DNA from: an uncultured Ruminococcus sp. | GTDB lineage: Bacteria > Bacillota > Clostridia > Oscillospirales > Acutalibacteraceae | DNA length: 64,000 nt | Direction: 5' to 3' | NCBI GenBank assembly: GCA_902762615.1 | Contig: CACWOX010000015.1 | Location: 41,505 to 105,504 of the forward strand | Shown: piece after piece, positions 18,304 through 26,805 of the stretch | Numbering within the stretch: position 1 is the first letter of the stretch | How the letters are laid out: the number at the start of each line of letters is the position of its first letter | Program-made: the position numbers and the translations under genes | The notes under the pieces: model-generated | The model's input: the letters and a program-made list of their open reading frames with translations, nothing else | What the model was told of the DNA's origin: nothing | The model's database searches: none

Positions 18304-18980
18304 TGAGTGAATTTAGCAAGAAAAATCACAGGCGGCGCAGGAGCTTCAAAAAGACTGATTTCAAAAAAATCGTAAAGGATAATTTTACGGTGATTACAGC
18401 CACTTCGGCGGTGCTTCTGGTGTCGGCTGTCACTGTGATCGGCGTGAGGGCGTATCTGGCGGCGCAGACCGAGGATAAGACCAACAAGTTTTTCCCCATG
18501 ACCTATACCAACACAGAGATCACCGAAACCTATACCCCCGCGACTGCCACTGCAGACGGAAATGACACCACACGGCTCTATGAAGTTATCAATGAGGAAA
18601 TAACCAAGACGGCTCAGGTGCATAATCTTGACGGCGCCGACAAAAAGCCGGTTTACGCCCGTGTCGCGATCGTTCCCACCGTGCGGCTGTACCAGGCAGG
18701 CAAGCTGCCCGAGAATATCACCTCCAAGGTGGATTTCAGCTATGATATTCAGGCAGGTACCGATTGGGTGAAAAACGGAGGCTACTATTATTACAAAACA
18801 ATGCTGATGCCGGGCGATTCCAGCACCGATGTTTTTAAAGACGGCAAGCTGAAGATAACCGTCAAGTGCGAGGAATCTCTGATTAATGCCGGCGACATCA
18901 AGGTGGACGTTGCCGTTATCGCGGATACCATACAGGCGGTGGAAACCGACTCCGCCAACCGTGATAGTAAGTTTTTTTAA
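18303..18980 (+). CDS. Secreted protein with SipW-dependent-type signal peptide
   Basis: A 225-residue exported protein coupled to the signal peptidase gene. It has a basic N-terminus (KKNHRRRRSFKKTDFKK), a hydrophobic segment near 28-48 and AYLAAQTEDKTNKF after it, resembling the AYF-D...TNKF region of TasA/camelysin-type proteins. The remainder is beta-rich, with Tyr- and Thr-rich strands. It is likely a minor matrix or fibre subunit, or an adaptor for the next protein. The exact role is not visible; substrate status rests on operon linkage and the signal region. Confidence 0.7.
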   Translation: MSEFSKKNHRRRRSFKKTDFKKIVKDNFTVITATSAVLLVSAVTVIGVRAYLAAQTEDKTNKFFPMTYTNTEITETYTPATATADGNDTTRLYEVINEEITKTAQVHNLDGADKKPVYARVAIVPTVRLYQAGKLPENITSKVDFSYDIQAGTDWVKNGGYYYYKTMLMPGDSSTDVFKDGKLKITVKCEESLINAGDIKVDVAVIADTIQAVETDSANRDSKFF

Positions 18981-19024
18981 AAAACAATCATTTTGAAATT
19001 GTACAGCAATCGGAGGTGATTGCT

Positions 19025-20128
19025 CTGAAAAATAAAAAATTTTTAACGGGCTTCTGCGCACTGATTGTTGCTGTTGCAATGATAAGTGTGGGCGTAACGC
19101 TCGCGGCGAACGAGATCAGCAAGTCCGAGACCAACATCGTGGTATTCGGCAACGTTGATATCGAGCTGATCGACGACTATCCCGATACCCCGCCCTCTGT
19201 GGAACCGACAGGGGCAGAGGTTAACAAGAAGGTTTCGGTCAAGAACACCGGAAACCATGACTGCTATGTCCGCATACTGGTGAATAAATCGTGGCTTGAT
19301 TCCGAAGGAACGTCCATCGCCTCAAAGATAGATCTCGATTCCTATATTAACTGGGATTGCTGGTTCACGGAGGATTCCGCCAAAACCACGATCGACAGCG
19401 TGGAGTATCAGATCTATTACTACAACGAGATTCTTAAACCGAACGAGGAAGCCGAGCCGCTGTTTACCAAGTTTGCGGTAGACAATTACACAGCAATCGC
19501 TGACAAGGTCGTCGGCACGGACGGACACATCAAGGTTCTCGCGCAGGCGGTGCAGGCAGGCGATGAGGTTAAAGTAACCAATGTCGGCGGCGGCGGCCCC
19601 ATCGAAAAGGCGGTTGTTGGCGGCACAGTGTATGTTGTCAACTGGACAGATGAAATCGCTAAGTTTAAAGGGGATAAGGTGCAGGCAAACAGAAACAAAG
19701 CCAACAAAATGGATGGCTTCGGCAATGCCATTTTCCTCGGCTATCTTTATCCGGATATGAATGCAAAATATCCCGATGAGGACGAATGGCCCTTCGACAT
19801 CGACGGATACGATTCTTCCTATGAACCCCAAAGCACGAGTTTCCGCTTTGAGCTGACGGCAAGCAAGGATCTCAAGAGCTATCTCGAGGGTGAGGAACTG
19901 GCAAATTATCCCGCCAACAGAGCAACGGTGGATCACGGTTACGCCGGCTCTATTGCCCTGATCGACTGGGTGTTTGTCATTCCGCCGGAGGAGATTAAAG
20001 CGCCGAATTTCCCGACGCCCGATCCTACCACGACCATCACAACCAAAAAGCCCACTCCTGTCGTTCCCGGCACAGGTGACGCGTCGATTCCTTACGCGGC
20101 AGCTTCCGCGGCATCAGCGCATTGGTGA
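19025..20128 (+). CDS. TasA/camelysin-like SipW substrate with frameshifted C-terminal anchor
   Basis: A 367-residue exported protein. It opens KNKKFLTGFCALIVAVAMIS and continues SETNIVVFGNVDIELID, the hallmark of SipW-processed fibre proteins. The best ribosome site, CGGAGGTGAT (19011-19020), points to a CTG start at 19025; the GTG at 19016 lies inside that site. Towards the end come a Thr/Pro linker and VVPGTGD, a PxTG-like sorting motif. The frame then stops at 20128, whereas a neighbouring frame reads ALVIFFVAFGEVGKKKKEEE to a stop at 20181, the missing membrane anchor and charged tail. One lost base near 20120 explains this, so the protein as encoded would not be anchored. Confidence 0.72.
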   Translation: MKNKKFLTGFCALIVAVAMISVGVTLAANEISKSETNIVVFGNVDIELIDDYPDTPPSVEPTGAEVNKKVSVKNTGNHDCYVRILVNKSWLDSEGTSIASKIDLDSYINWDCWFTEDSAKTTIDSVEYQIYYYNEILKPNEEAEPLFTKFAVDNYTAIADKVVGTDGHIKVLAQAVQAGDEVKVTNVGGGGPIEKAVVGGTVYVVNWTDEIAKFKGDKVQANRNKANKMDGFGNAIFLGYLYPDMNAKYPDEDEWPFDIDGYDSSYEPQSTSFRFELTASKDLKSYLEGEELANYPANRATVDHGYAGSIALIDWVFVIPPEEIKAPNFPTPDPTTTITTKKPTPVVPGTGDASIPYAAASAASAHW

Positions 20129-20216
20129 TCTTCTTTGTGGCGTTTGGAGAGGTCGGAAAGAAAAAGAAAGAGGAAGAATAATCAAAAGCAGATATTCTTC
20201 ATAATGACCTGAATTG

Positions 20217-20257
20217 AAAAGAGGGTATGCCCGCAAAAAGGCTTGCCCTCTTTTTTT
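20217..20257 (+). terminator. Rho-independent terminator after the SipW/TasA-like locus
   Basis: AAAGAGGG(TA) and (TG)CCCTCTTT form the stem, with inner TGCC/GGC pairing, followed by seven or more T residues (20251-20257). Confidence 0.8.
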
Positions 20258-20267
20258 GTTGTTTGTG

Positions 20268-20296
20268 TTGCAAATTCAGCGGATATGATGTAGAAT
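20268..20296 (+). promoter_or_regulatory. Sigma-A promoter upstream of the radical SAM gene
   Basis: TTGCAA (20268-20273), a 17-base spacer and TAGAAT (20291-20296), between the preceding terminator and the TTG start at 20327. Confidence 0.6.
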
Positions 20297-20326
20297 AATA
20301 ATAAATAGATTTACGGAGGAATCAAA

Positions 20327-22192
20327 TTGGTCAGAAGCGATATTGAAAAATTCCTGCTGAGCGTGGAAAAGCCGGGGCAATACGTCGGCGGCGAACCCAA
20401 CAGTGTGGTGAAAAACAAGGCGGACGTAAATATCCGGTTTGCCTTCTGCTTCCCCGATGTGTATGAAATCGGCATGTCCCATCTCGGCATGAAGATACTC
20501 TACGGGCTTTACAATTCCGTGCCTGACGTGTGGTGCGAAAGGGTATTCGCGCCGTGGCCCGACATGGAGGCGAAAATGCGGGAGCATTCCATTCCGCTTT
20601 ACGGTCTGGAAAGCGGCGATTCGCTGAAGGAATTCGACTTTGTGGGCTTCACGCTGCAATATGAACTCAGCTATTCCAATATATTCACAATGCTGGACCT
20701 GTCGGGAATACCTTTTCTCTCAGCCGACCGCGCGAATAATGACCCGCTTGTGATACTCGGCGGACCCTGCGTCTGCAATCCCGAACCGCTTGCCGACCTT
20801 GCCGATATTGTTTCGCTGGGCGAGGGGGAAGAGGTGAGCATCGAGCTTTTCGACCTCTATCGCGAGCACAAGCTGCGCGGCTTCGACCGCCAAGCATTCC
20901 TGCGCGACGCCGCAAAGATTCCCGGGCTTTACATTCCGTCGCTCTACGACGTGACATACAATCCCGACGGCACGATAGCCTCCTTCACCCCAAAGGACGG
21001 TGCTCCTGCAACTATTCAGAAGCGCATCATTCAGGACATGAGCAGTGTCTACTATCCCCAAAATTTTGTGGTGCCTATTATAGAAATTGTCCACGACCGC
21101 GCAGTGACCGAGATATTCCGCGGCTGCATACGCGGCTGCCGCTTCTGTCAAGCGGGCTACATCTACCGCCCCAACCGTGAGAAGGATTTCGGTACGGTGG
21201 ACGCCCAGAGCCGCAGCCTTTGCGACACCACCGGCTACGATGAAGTGTCGCTTTCGTCGCTCAGCTCGAGCGATTACACCGAACTCCCCCAGCTGCTGGA
21301 CAATATGCTGAACTGGACCGAGAGCAGCAAGGTCAGCATTTCGCTGCCGTCGCTGAGAATAGACGGATTCAGCGACGAGCTGACCGAAAAGCTCAAGAAG
21401 GTGCGCCGCGGCGGTCTTACCTTTGCGCCGGAAGCCGGAACGCAGCGCCTGCGCGACGCGATCAACAAGAATGTCACCGAGGAAGAGGTGCTCAGCACCT
21501 GCCGCACGGCATTCAACGGCGGCTGGACGAATGTCAAGCTCTACTTCATGATAGGACTTCCCACCGAGACGCTCGAGGACGTGGAGGGAATTGGCGAGCT
21601 TTCGCAGAAGGTGGTGGACGAATTCTACCGCAATCCCAACAAGCCAAAGGGCAAGGGCGTGAATGTCACCTCCAGCGCTTCCACATTCGTGCCGAAGCCC
21701 TTCACCCCCTTCCAGTGGGAGCCGCAGGACGACATTGACACCATTCACAGGAAGCAGCAGTACCTGCGCGACAGCGTTCGCAGCCGCAAAATTACACTCA
21801 ACTGGCACGACGCCGACACCAGCTTTCTGGAGGCGGTCTTTGCACGCGGCGACCGCAGGCTGATCAAGGTGCTGATCCGCGCGTTTGAAAGGGGCTGCCG
21901 CTTCGACGGCTGGGACGAATATTTTAAATTGTCTGTCTGGCTCGAGGTGTTTGAGGAATGTAATATTGACCCGGCATTTTACGCCAATCGCCGCCGAAGC
22001 TATGACGAGATTCTTCCGTGGGATCATCTGGACTACGGCATTACCAAGGAATTCCTCATCAGAGAGCATAAAAAGGCGCTTGCCGCCGAGACGACGCCCC
22101 ATTGCCGCCTGCAATGCGCGGGTTGCGGGGCAGCCAAACTGACAGGAGGTGTGTGCAGTGTCTTTAAGCACAGGAATGAAGAACGTAGTTGA
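20327..22192 (+). CDS. B12-binding-like radical SAM protein (TIGR03960 type)
   Basis: A 621-residue radical SAM enzyme. The N-terminal part (about 30-200) has a B12-binding-like fold (FCFPDVYEIGMSHLGMKILY). The 4Fe-4S CxxxCxxC motif is in FRGCIRGCRFCQAG near 263-276, and the SAM-binding region continues to about 480. A Cys pair near the end (CRLQCAGCGAAK) suggests an accessory cluster or metal site. It starts with TTG 6 bases behind GGAGGA. The DUF2344 partner overlaps its end by 35 bases, the usual arrangement of this pair. The modification carried out is not known; a tRNA or rRNA target is often supposed. Confidence 0.85.
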   Translation: MVRSDIEKFLLSVEKPGQYVGGEPNSVVKNKADVNIRFAFCFPDVYEIGMSHLGMKILYGLYNSVPDVWCERVFAPWPDMEAKMREHSIPLYGLESGDSLKEFDFVGFTLQYELSYSNIFTMLDLSGIPFLSADRANNDPLVILGGPCVCNPEPLADLADIVSLGEGEEVSIELFDLYREHKLRGFDRQAFLRDAAKIPGLYIPSLYDVTYNPDGTIASFTPKDGAPATIQKRIIQDMSSVYYPQNFVVPIIEIVHDRAVTEIFRGCIRGCRFCQAGYIYRPNREKDFGTVDAQSRSLCDTTGYDEVSLSSLSSSDYTELPQLLDNMLNWTESSKVSISLPSLRIDGFSDELTEKLKKVRRGGLTFAPEAGTQRLRDAINKNVTEEEVLSTCRTAFNGGWTNVKLYFMIGLPTETLEDVEGIGELSQKVVDEFYRNPNKPKGKGVNVTSSASTFVPKPFTPFQWEPQDDIDTIHRKQQYLRDSVRSRKITLNWHDADTSFLEAVFARGDRRLIKVLIRAFERGCRFDGWDEYFKLSVWLEVFEECNIDPAFYANRRRSYDEILPWDHLDYGITKEFLIREHKKALAAETTPHCRLQCAGCGAAKLTGGVCSVFKHRNEERS

Positions 22193-22871
22193 CATTCAAG
22201 GCACGCTTTGCCTGCCGATCAGGGTGTTCTTTGTGAAGACAGGTCCTTCCAAATACATGTCCCATCTCGATCTCATGCGCTGCATGACACGAACCATCCG
22301 CCGTGCCGGAGTGCCCATCTGGTACACCGAAGGCTTCAACCCGCATCCCTTCATGACCTTCGCCATGCCGCTGTCGCTCGGCACATCGGGCATGTGCGAG
22401 ACAATGGACGTTCGCTTGACGGTGGACATGCCCTTCAGCGAGGTAAAGGAGCGGCTGAATGCCGCCCTTTGCGAGGGAATCGAAGTCACAAAGGTGGACT
22501 ATCAGGTGCAGAAGGCGACCGCCATTGCGTCGGCGGTGTATCGCGTTACGCTTTCTGCCGATGGTTTTTCCGGTGGAAAGCTGGGCGAAGCGATGGAAAA
22601 ATATCTCTCGCAGGAAAAAATCATCGTTCAGAAGAAGAACAAAAAGAAGCAGCTTGTCGATATGGACGTCAGACCCCATATTTTGGAATTTGATGTTTCG
22701 TCAGAGGATCATGACGCGATTCTCAGCATAAAACTTCCCGCCGGAACCAGTCTCAACGTCAACCCCAGCATGATTCTCAAAGGATTCGAGACAGAAAATT
22801 CCCTTGTCTTTGACAAATGCGACATAGTGCGCGAACGCATTCTCACCGAAAGCGGCGAGGATTTTAAATAG
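22158..22871 (+). CDS. Radical SAM-linked DUF2344 protein (TIGR03936)
   Basis: A 237-residue protein of the family always found beside or fused to the preceding radical SAM enzyme. Landmarks are RVFFVKTGPSKYMSHLDLMRCM near 21 and the conserved YTEGFNPHPFMTFAMPLSLG near 53. The GTG at 22158 is chosen because AGGAGG (22144-22149) is 8 bases upstream; the GTG at 22149 is part of the ribosome site. It overlaps the upstream gene, implying coupled translation and probably a stoichiometric complex. In many Clostridia a ribonuclease E/G gene follows; here a lipoprotein does. Confidence 0.82.
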   Translation: MSLSTGMKNVVDIQGTLCLPIRVFFVKTGPSKYMSHLDLMRCMTRTIRRAGVPIWYTEGFNPHPFMTFAMPLSLGTSGMCETMDVRLTVDMPFSEVKERLNAALCEGIEVTKVDYQVQKATAIASAVYRVTLSADGFSGGKLGEAMEKYLSQEKIIVQKKNKKKQLVDMDVRPHILEFDVSSEDHDAILSIKLPAGTSLNVNPSMILKGFETENSLVFDKCDIVRERILTESGEDFK

Positions 22872-22893
22872 AAAAAAGGAGAGATACTGTGAT

Positions 22894-23634
22894 ATGAAAA
22901 AGATAATTCAACTTATCAGTCTCATTCTGGCAGCGGTTTTGCTTACCGCGAGTCTTGCAGCCTGCCAATCCGCTGAAAACGGCGGAGCAGATGACGGGGG
23001 TTCGTCCGCGTCCGAAGCCTTTGCCCCTCACAAATTCGCCGTTGACGACGCCGCATTAAACGGGGTGAAAATCGGCATGACTCCCGAGCATGTCAAGAAA
23101 ATTCTCGGTGAGCCTAAGAGTGAGCAGCTCAACGACAGGGATAATTTTATTTACGGCGCATATTTGGAAATGGAGTACGAGGGCTTCACGCTGTTGTTCT
23201 ATGACGTCAACGAGGGGGAGGATTATACACTGGGCATGATTTCTTCCGGCTCCGAGAGCGTCAATTTTTCGGGCGGTCTGCATGTCGGCAGCACAAAGGA
23301 CGAGGTGCTTGCTGCCTTCACGCATGAGGAAGACCCGCAGCCGCTCTACTTCAGCGATATGGAGGAATCCTGCGGCGACTACATCTACGGCGAAATCAAC
23401 AGCTCGCAATTCATCGAATACAAGCCGGAGGGCGTGATTCAGGTCGCTTATTTCAATCGCTATGCGGAGGATATGGAAAACTCCTACATGATGGAATACT
23501 ATTACTATAATCCTCTCGACTGGAGCGCCGACAAGAGCAGCTTCACAGGCGACTGCTACAGCATGGTCTTTTATGTGGAAAGTGAGACGGATACCGTCAC
23601 TTCGATACGCATATCCTACGACCTCGCGCAGTAA
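22894..23634 (+). CDS. Predicted lipoprotein with SmpA/BamE-like repeat
   Basis: A 246-residue lipoprotein: signal KKIIQLISLILAAVLLTASLAAC with lipobox LAAC (Cys near 24), then an Asp/Ser-rich linker. The segment GVKIGMTPEHVKKILGEPKSE near 50 matches the short helix-strand pattern shared by SmpA/BamE-like domains, and a second copy, LHVGSTKDEVLAAF, appears near 129. In Firmicutes such proteins are extracytoplasmic and mostly uncharacterised. The gene follows the DUF2344 gene by 22 bases. Confidence 0.75.
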   Translation: MKKIIQLISLILAAVLLTASLAACQSAENGGADDGGSSASEAFAPHKFAVDDAALNGVKIGMTPEHVKKILGEPKSEQLNDRDNFIYGAYLEMEYEGFTLLFYDVNEGEDYTLGMISSGSESVNFSGGLHVGSTKDEVLAAFTHEEDPQPLYFSDMEESCGDYIYGEINSSQFIEYKPEGVIQVAYFNRYAEDMENSYMMEYYYYNPLDWSADKSSFTGDCYSMVFYVESETDTVTSIRISYDLAQ

Positions 23635-23688
23635 TGGAATGGGTAATTCAAAAATGACGGGACATAATTTTGTTTTACGGAGGTAATT

Positions 23689-25089
23689 ATGGAAAACAAT
23701 AAGCTGACGTCGCAGGAGCCTTCGTCGGACAAAAAAACAAAAACCACCTTTTCAGGAAATATCGGCTATATTCTAGCGGTGGCAGGTTCGGCTGTCGGAC
23801 TGGGGAATATCTGGCGCTTTCCCTATCTCGCGGCAAAATACGGCGGCGGAATCTTTCTGCTGGTGTATCTGATACTGATGATGACCTTCGGCTATGCGAT
23901 GATCGTCTCGGAAACCGCCATAGGACGTATGACAGGCAAAAGCCCGGTGGGCGCGTTTCAGTCCTTCGGCAGCAAAAAATGGCTCAAATTTGGCGGCTGG
24001 ATCAACGCTGTCATTCCGATACTCATTCTGCCGTATTACAGCGTGATCGGCGGCTGGGTGGTGAAGTATCTCTTTGAATATCTCAGGGGCAACGCTTCTG
24101 TCGTTTCGGGAGACGCATTTTTCGGCAGCTTCATCGGCAATTCCCTTGTATCGGAAATCTGTTTTGCGGTCTTTGTGCTGGCAGCGTTCTTAGTCATCGT
24201 TGCCGGAGTGAAGAACGGCATCGAGGCGGTGAGCAAGATCATAATGCCGCTGCTGATCATTCTTGCGGTGATCACGGCGGTCTATTCGGTCACACGTCCC
24301 GGCGCTCTGGCAGGCGTGAAGTATTTCCTTGTGCCGAATTTCAAGGATTTCTCCATCATGACGGTTGTCGCCGCGATGGGGCAGATGTTCTACTCGCTGT
24401 CGCTGGCAATGGGAATTCTTATCACATACGGTTCCTATCTCAAAAAGGACTCCGACATCGAAAAAAACACCACTGAGGTGGAATGGTTCGATACCGGCAT
24501 TGCAATTCTTGCGGGACTGATGATCATTCCGGCGGTCTTTGCCTTCACAGGCGGCGACATGGCGACGCTGAAGGCGGGTCCTTCGCTCATGTTCATTACG
24601 CTGCCTAAGGTCTTTGACAGCATGGGATTTGGGAATATCATCGGCAGCGTGTTCTTTTTCATGGTGCTGTTTGCGGCGCTGACCAGCGCGATTTCCCTCT
24701 TTGAGACAAGCACCGCGACCATCTCGGAGGAGCTTGGACTGGGGCGCACGCTCAGCAGCGTCATTGTGCTGGCTGTGTCGCTTGTGCTGGGAACCGCAAG
24801 CGTATTCGGGTACGGCATTTGGAGCTTTGTGGAAATCCTCGGTATGCAGATACTCGATTTCTTCGACTTCCTGACCAATTCCCTGATGATGCCGATATCC
24901 GCGTTCTTCACATGTATTCTTGTTATCAGGGTGATAGGATTCGACGGAATAGCCGCTGAGGTAAAGCTGTCGTCTAAATTCAGCCGTCAGCCGATGTATT
25001 ATGTTGTGACAAAGTACATCGCGCCCTTCTTCCTGATGATTATTTTAGCAAGCTCGATTGCAAGCGCACTGGGCATTATTACGATATGA
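23689..25089 (+). CDS. NSS-family sodium-dependent symporter
   Basis: A 466-residue membrane protein of the neurotransmitter:sodium symporter (LeuT-like) family, importing an amino acid or related solute with sodium. The sodium/substrate-binding TM1 is clear: AGSAVGLGNIWRFPYLAAKYGGG near 32-54. About eleven to twelve hydrophobic segments follow. The N-terminal 20 residues are hydrophilic. Substrate cannot be assigned. The stop overlaps the upstream part of the DUF951 frame, and the two are probably cotranscribed. Confidence 0.9.
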   Translation: MENNKLTSQEPSSDKKTKTTFSGNIGYILAVAGSAVGLGNIWRFPYLAAKYGGGIFLLVYLILMMTFGYAMIVSETAIGRMTGKSPVGAFQSFGSKKWLKFGGWINAVIPILILPYYSVIGGWVVKYLFEYLRGNASVVSGDAFFGSFIGNSLVSEICFAVFVLAAFLVIVAGVKNGIEAVSKIIMPLLIILAVITAVYSVTRPGALAGVKYFLVPNFKDFSIMTVVAAMGQMFYSLSLAMGILITYGSYLKKDSDIEKNTTEVEWFDTGIAILAGLMIIPAVFAFTGGDMATLKAGPSLMFITLPKVFDSMGFGNIIGSVFFFMVLFAALTSAISLFETSTATISEELGLGRTLSSVIVLAVSLVLGTASVFGYGIWSFVEILGMQILDFFDFLTNSLMMPISAFFTCILVIRVIGFDGIAAEVKLSSKFSRQPMYYVVTKYIAPFFLMIILASSIASALGIITI

Positions 25090-25115
25090 TACACCGAAAC
25101 GGAGGTGCTTTTGCT

Positions 25116-25304
25116 TTGGACGTAAAGGTAGGAGACATTCTCGAAATGAAAAAGCCACACCCCTGCGGCAGCAGACAATTTGAAGTGCTGCGTGTGGGAA
25201 TGGATTTCAAGATAAAATGCAAGGGCTGCGGTCATGAGGTAATGGCTGCCCGGGCAAAGATCGAAAGAAACATAAAAAAGGTTATCAGAGAGCAGGATGA
25301 TTGA
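25116..25304 (+). CDS. DUF951 family small zinc-ribbon-like protein
   Basis: A 62-residue member of the DUF951 family: VKVGDILEMKKPHPCGSRQFEVLRVGMDFKIKCKGCG... with Cys in HPCGS and KCKGCG suggesting a metal site. The TTG at 25116 is preferred because GGAGGT (25101-25106) lies 9 bases upstream and the family begins here; the ATG at 25086 would add ten non-conserved residues. Function unknown; the family lies near prfA or ychF in many Firmicutes. Confidence 0.8.
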   Translation: MDVKVGDILEMKKPHPCGSRQFEVLRVGMDFKIKCKGCGHEVMAARAKIERNIKKVIREQDD

Positions 25305-25369
25305 CTTTATCCGTATGGAGGAACCGTCATTCCGTTCAATGCTCACTAAAGAAAAGGATGAAATAAAAC

Positions 25370-26455
25370 ATGTTTGACAAACTCTCTGCGGCAGAGGTAC
25401 GATATGAGGAACTGGGCAAAAAGCTCTGCGACCCCGATCTGATCAATGACAACGCGCTTTACCGCGACACAATGCGCGAGTACAAGAACCTCATCCCTCT
25501 GGTGGAAAAATACCGCGAATACAAGAGCGCGAAGGCGATCGAGGACGAATCCAAGGCGCTGCTGGAGGAAGGCATTTCCGATAAGGACTTCCGCGAGCTG
25601 GTGGAAAGCGAGCTTGACGATGCGCGTGAAAAGCTGGAAGGCATTTCGGAGGAACTGAAGATACTTCTCCTGCCAAAAGACCCCAACGACGACCGGAATG
25701 TTGTCATTGAAATCAGAGGCGGCGCCGGCGGCGAAGAAGCGGCGCTCTTTGCGGGCGTGCTCTTCCGCATGTATTCCATGTACGCCGAGCGCGTGGGCTG
25801 GAAGGTCGAGGTGGTCAACGCCAATGAGACGGAACTGGGCGGCTACAAGGAAATCAGCTTTATCGTCAACGGCGAGTCGGCATATTCCAAGCTGAAATAC
25901 GAGAGCGGCGTTCACCGTGTGCAGCGCGTTCCCGAGACCGAGACGCAGGGCAGAATTCACACCTCCACCGCGACGGTTGCTGTTATGCCGGAGGTGGACG
26001 AGGTGGACGTGGAGATCAATCCTGCCGATCTGAAAATCGACACCTTCTGTTCGAGCGGCGCCGGCGGGCAGCACGTCAACAAAACCGAATCGGCGATTCG
26101 CATTACTCACCTTCCCACCGGCATTGTGGTGGAATGTCAGGACGAGCGCAGCCAGTACAAGAACAAAGACCGCGCCATGAAAATTCTCCGTTCGCGCATA
26201 TACGAGGCGGCGATGGAGGAGCAGAACAGCAAGATTGCCGCCGAACGAAAATTGCAGGTCGGCACAGGCGACCGTTCCGAACGAATCCGCACCTACAACT
26301 ATCCGCAGGGACGCATGACCGATCACCGCATTGGGCTGACGCTTTACAAGCTGGACGCCATTCTCAACGGCGACCTCGACGAGATATTTGACGCGCTGAT
26401 CACCTCCGCCAGAGCCGAACAGCTCAAGGCTTCCATCGACGAAAGCGCGAAGTAG
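25370..26455 (+). CDS. prfA: Peptide chain release factor 1
   Basis: RF1 recognises UAA and UAG and triggers peptide release. The 361-residue protein has the catalytic GGQ in [17 protein letters not shown] near 226-242, and the family's [13 protein letters not shown] near 114. No prmC (GGQ methyltransferase) gene is adjacent. The stop codon is followed at once by the large dispersed repeat. Confidence 0.97.
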   Translation: MFDKLSAAEVRYEELGKKLCDPDLINDNALYRDTMREYKNLIPLVEKYREYKSAKAIEDESKALLEEGISDKDFRELVESELDDAREKLEGISEELKILLLPKDPNDDRNVVIEIRGGAGGEEAALFAGVLFRMYSMYAERVGWKVEVVNANETELGGYKEISFIVNGESAYSKLKYESGVHRVQRVPETETQGRIHTSTATVAVMPEVDEVDVEINPADLKIDTFCSSGAGGQHVNKTESAIRITHLPTGIVVECQDERSQYKNKDRAMKILRSRIYEAAMEEQNSKIAAERKLQVGTGDRSERIRTYNYPQGRMTDHRIGLTLYKLDAILNGDLDEIFDALITSARAEQLKASIDESAK

Positions 26456-26706
26456 AAAAAAGAAAGCGCAAAGCGCCGTAATTAGCGAGCGAATGCGAGC
26501 GTGGGAGTCGAGGGGGTCTGGACCTCCTCGCGGGTCAAGGGCAGCGCCCTTGCGGGAGTGGTGAGGGCAGAGCCACGTCAGCAATGCTGACGGGAGGCTT
26601 TTTAAAGCCGACCGAGCGAGACGCGCTGAGATCTAAAACGGGCTTGGGCGAATACAAATAAAGTGTATACTCAAGATATCCCTTGCCCCGAGTGGAGAAA
26701 AAACTT
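26456..26706 (+). repeat. Large dispersed repeat, copy A
   Basis: This ~250-bp GC-rich non-coding segment starts directly after the prfA stop. The reverse complement of 52978-53222 matches it in blocks: a perfect 29-bp match (26480-26508 with 53172-53200), the GCAGCGCCCTTGCGGG block, GGGCTTGGGCG (26640-26650 with 53033-53043) and a terminal 15-bp match GTGGAGAAAAAACTT (26692-26706 with 52978-52992). It contains the palindrome CGTCAGC-AAT-GCTGACG. The next 100 bases up to the Sua5 gene show nothing distinct. Confidence 0.8.
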
Positions 26707-26805
26707 CCGTATTCCATTTGGCATACCCCCTGATTTCCCGCATTTTTCAAGTTTTACAACTGGTTATCTTTAGATAAAGACAAGGAGGATGGCATTTTTT
26801 TTAAA

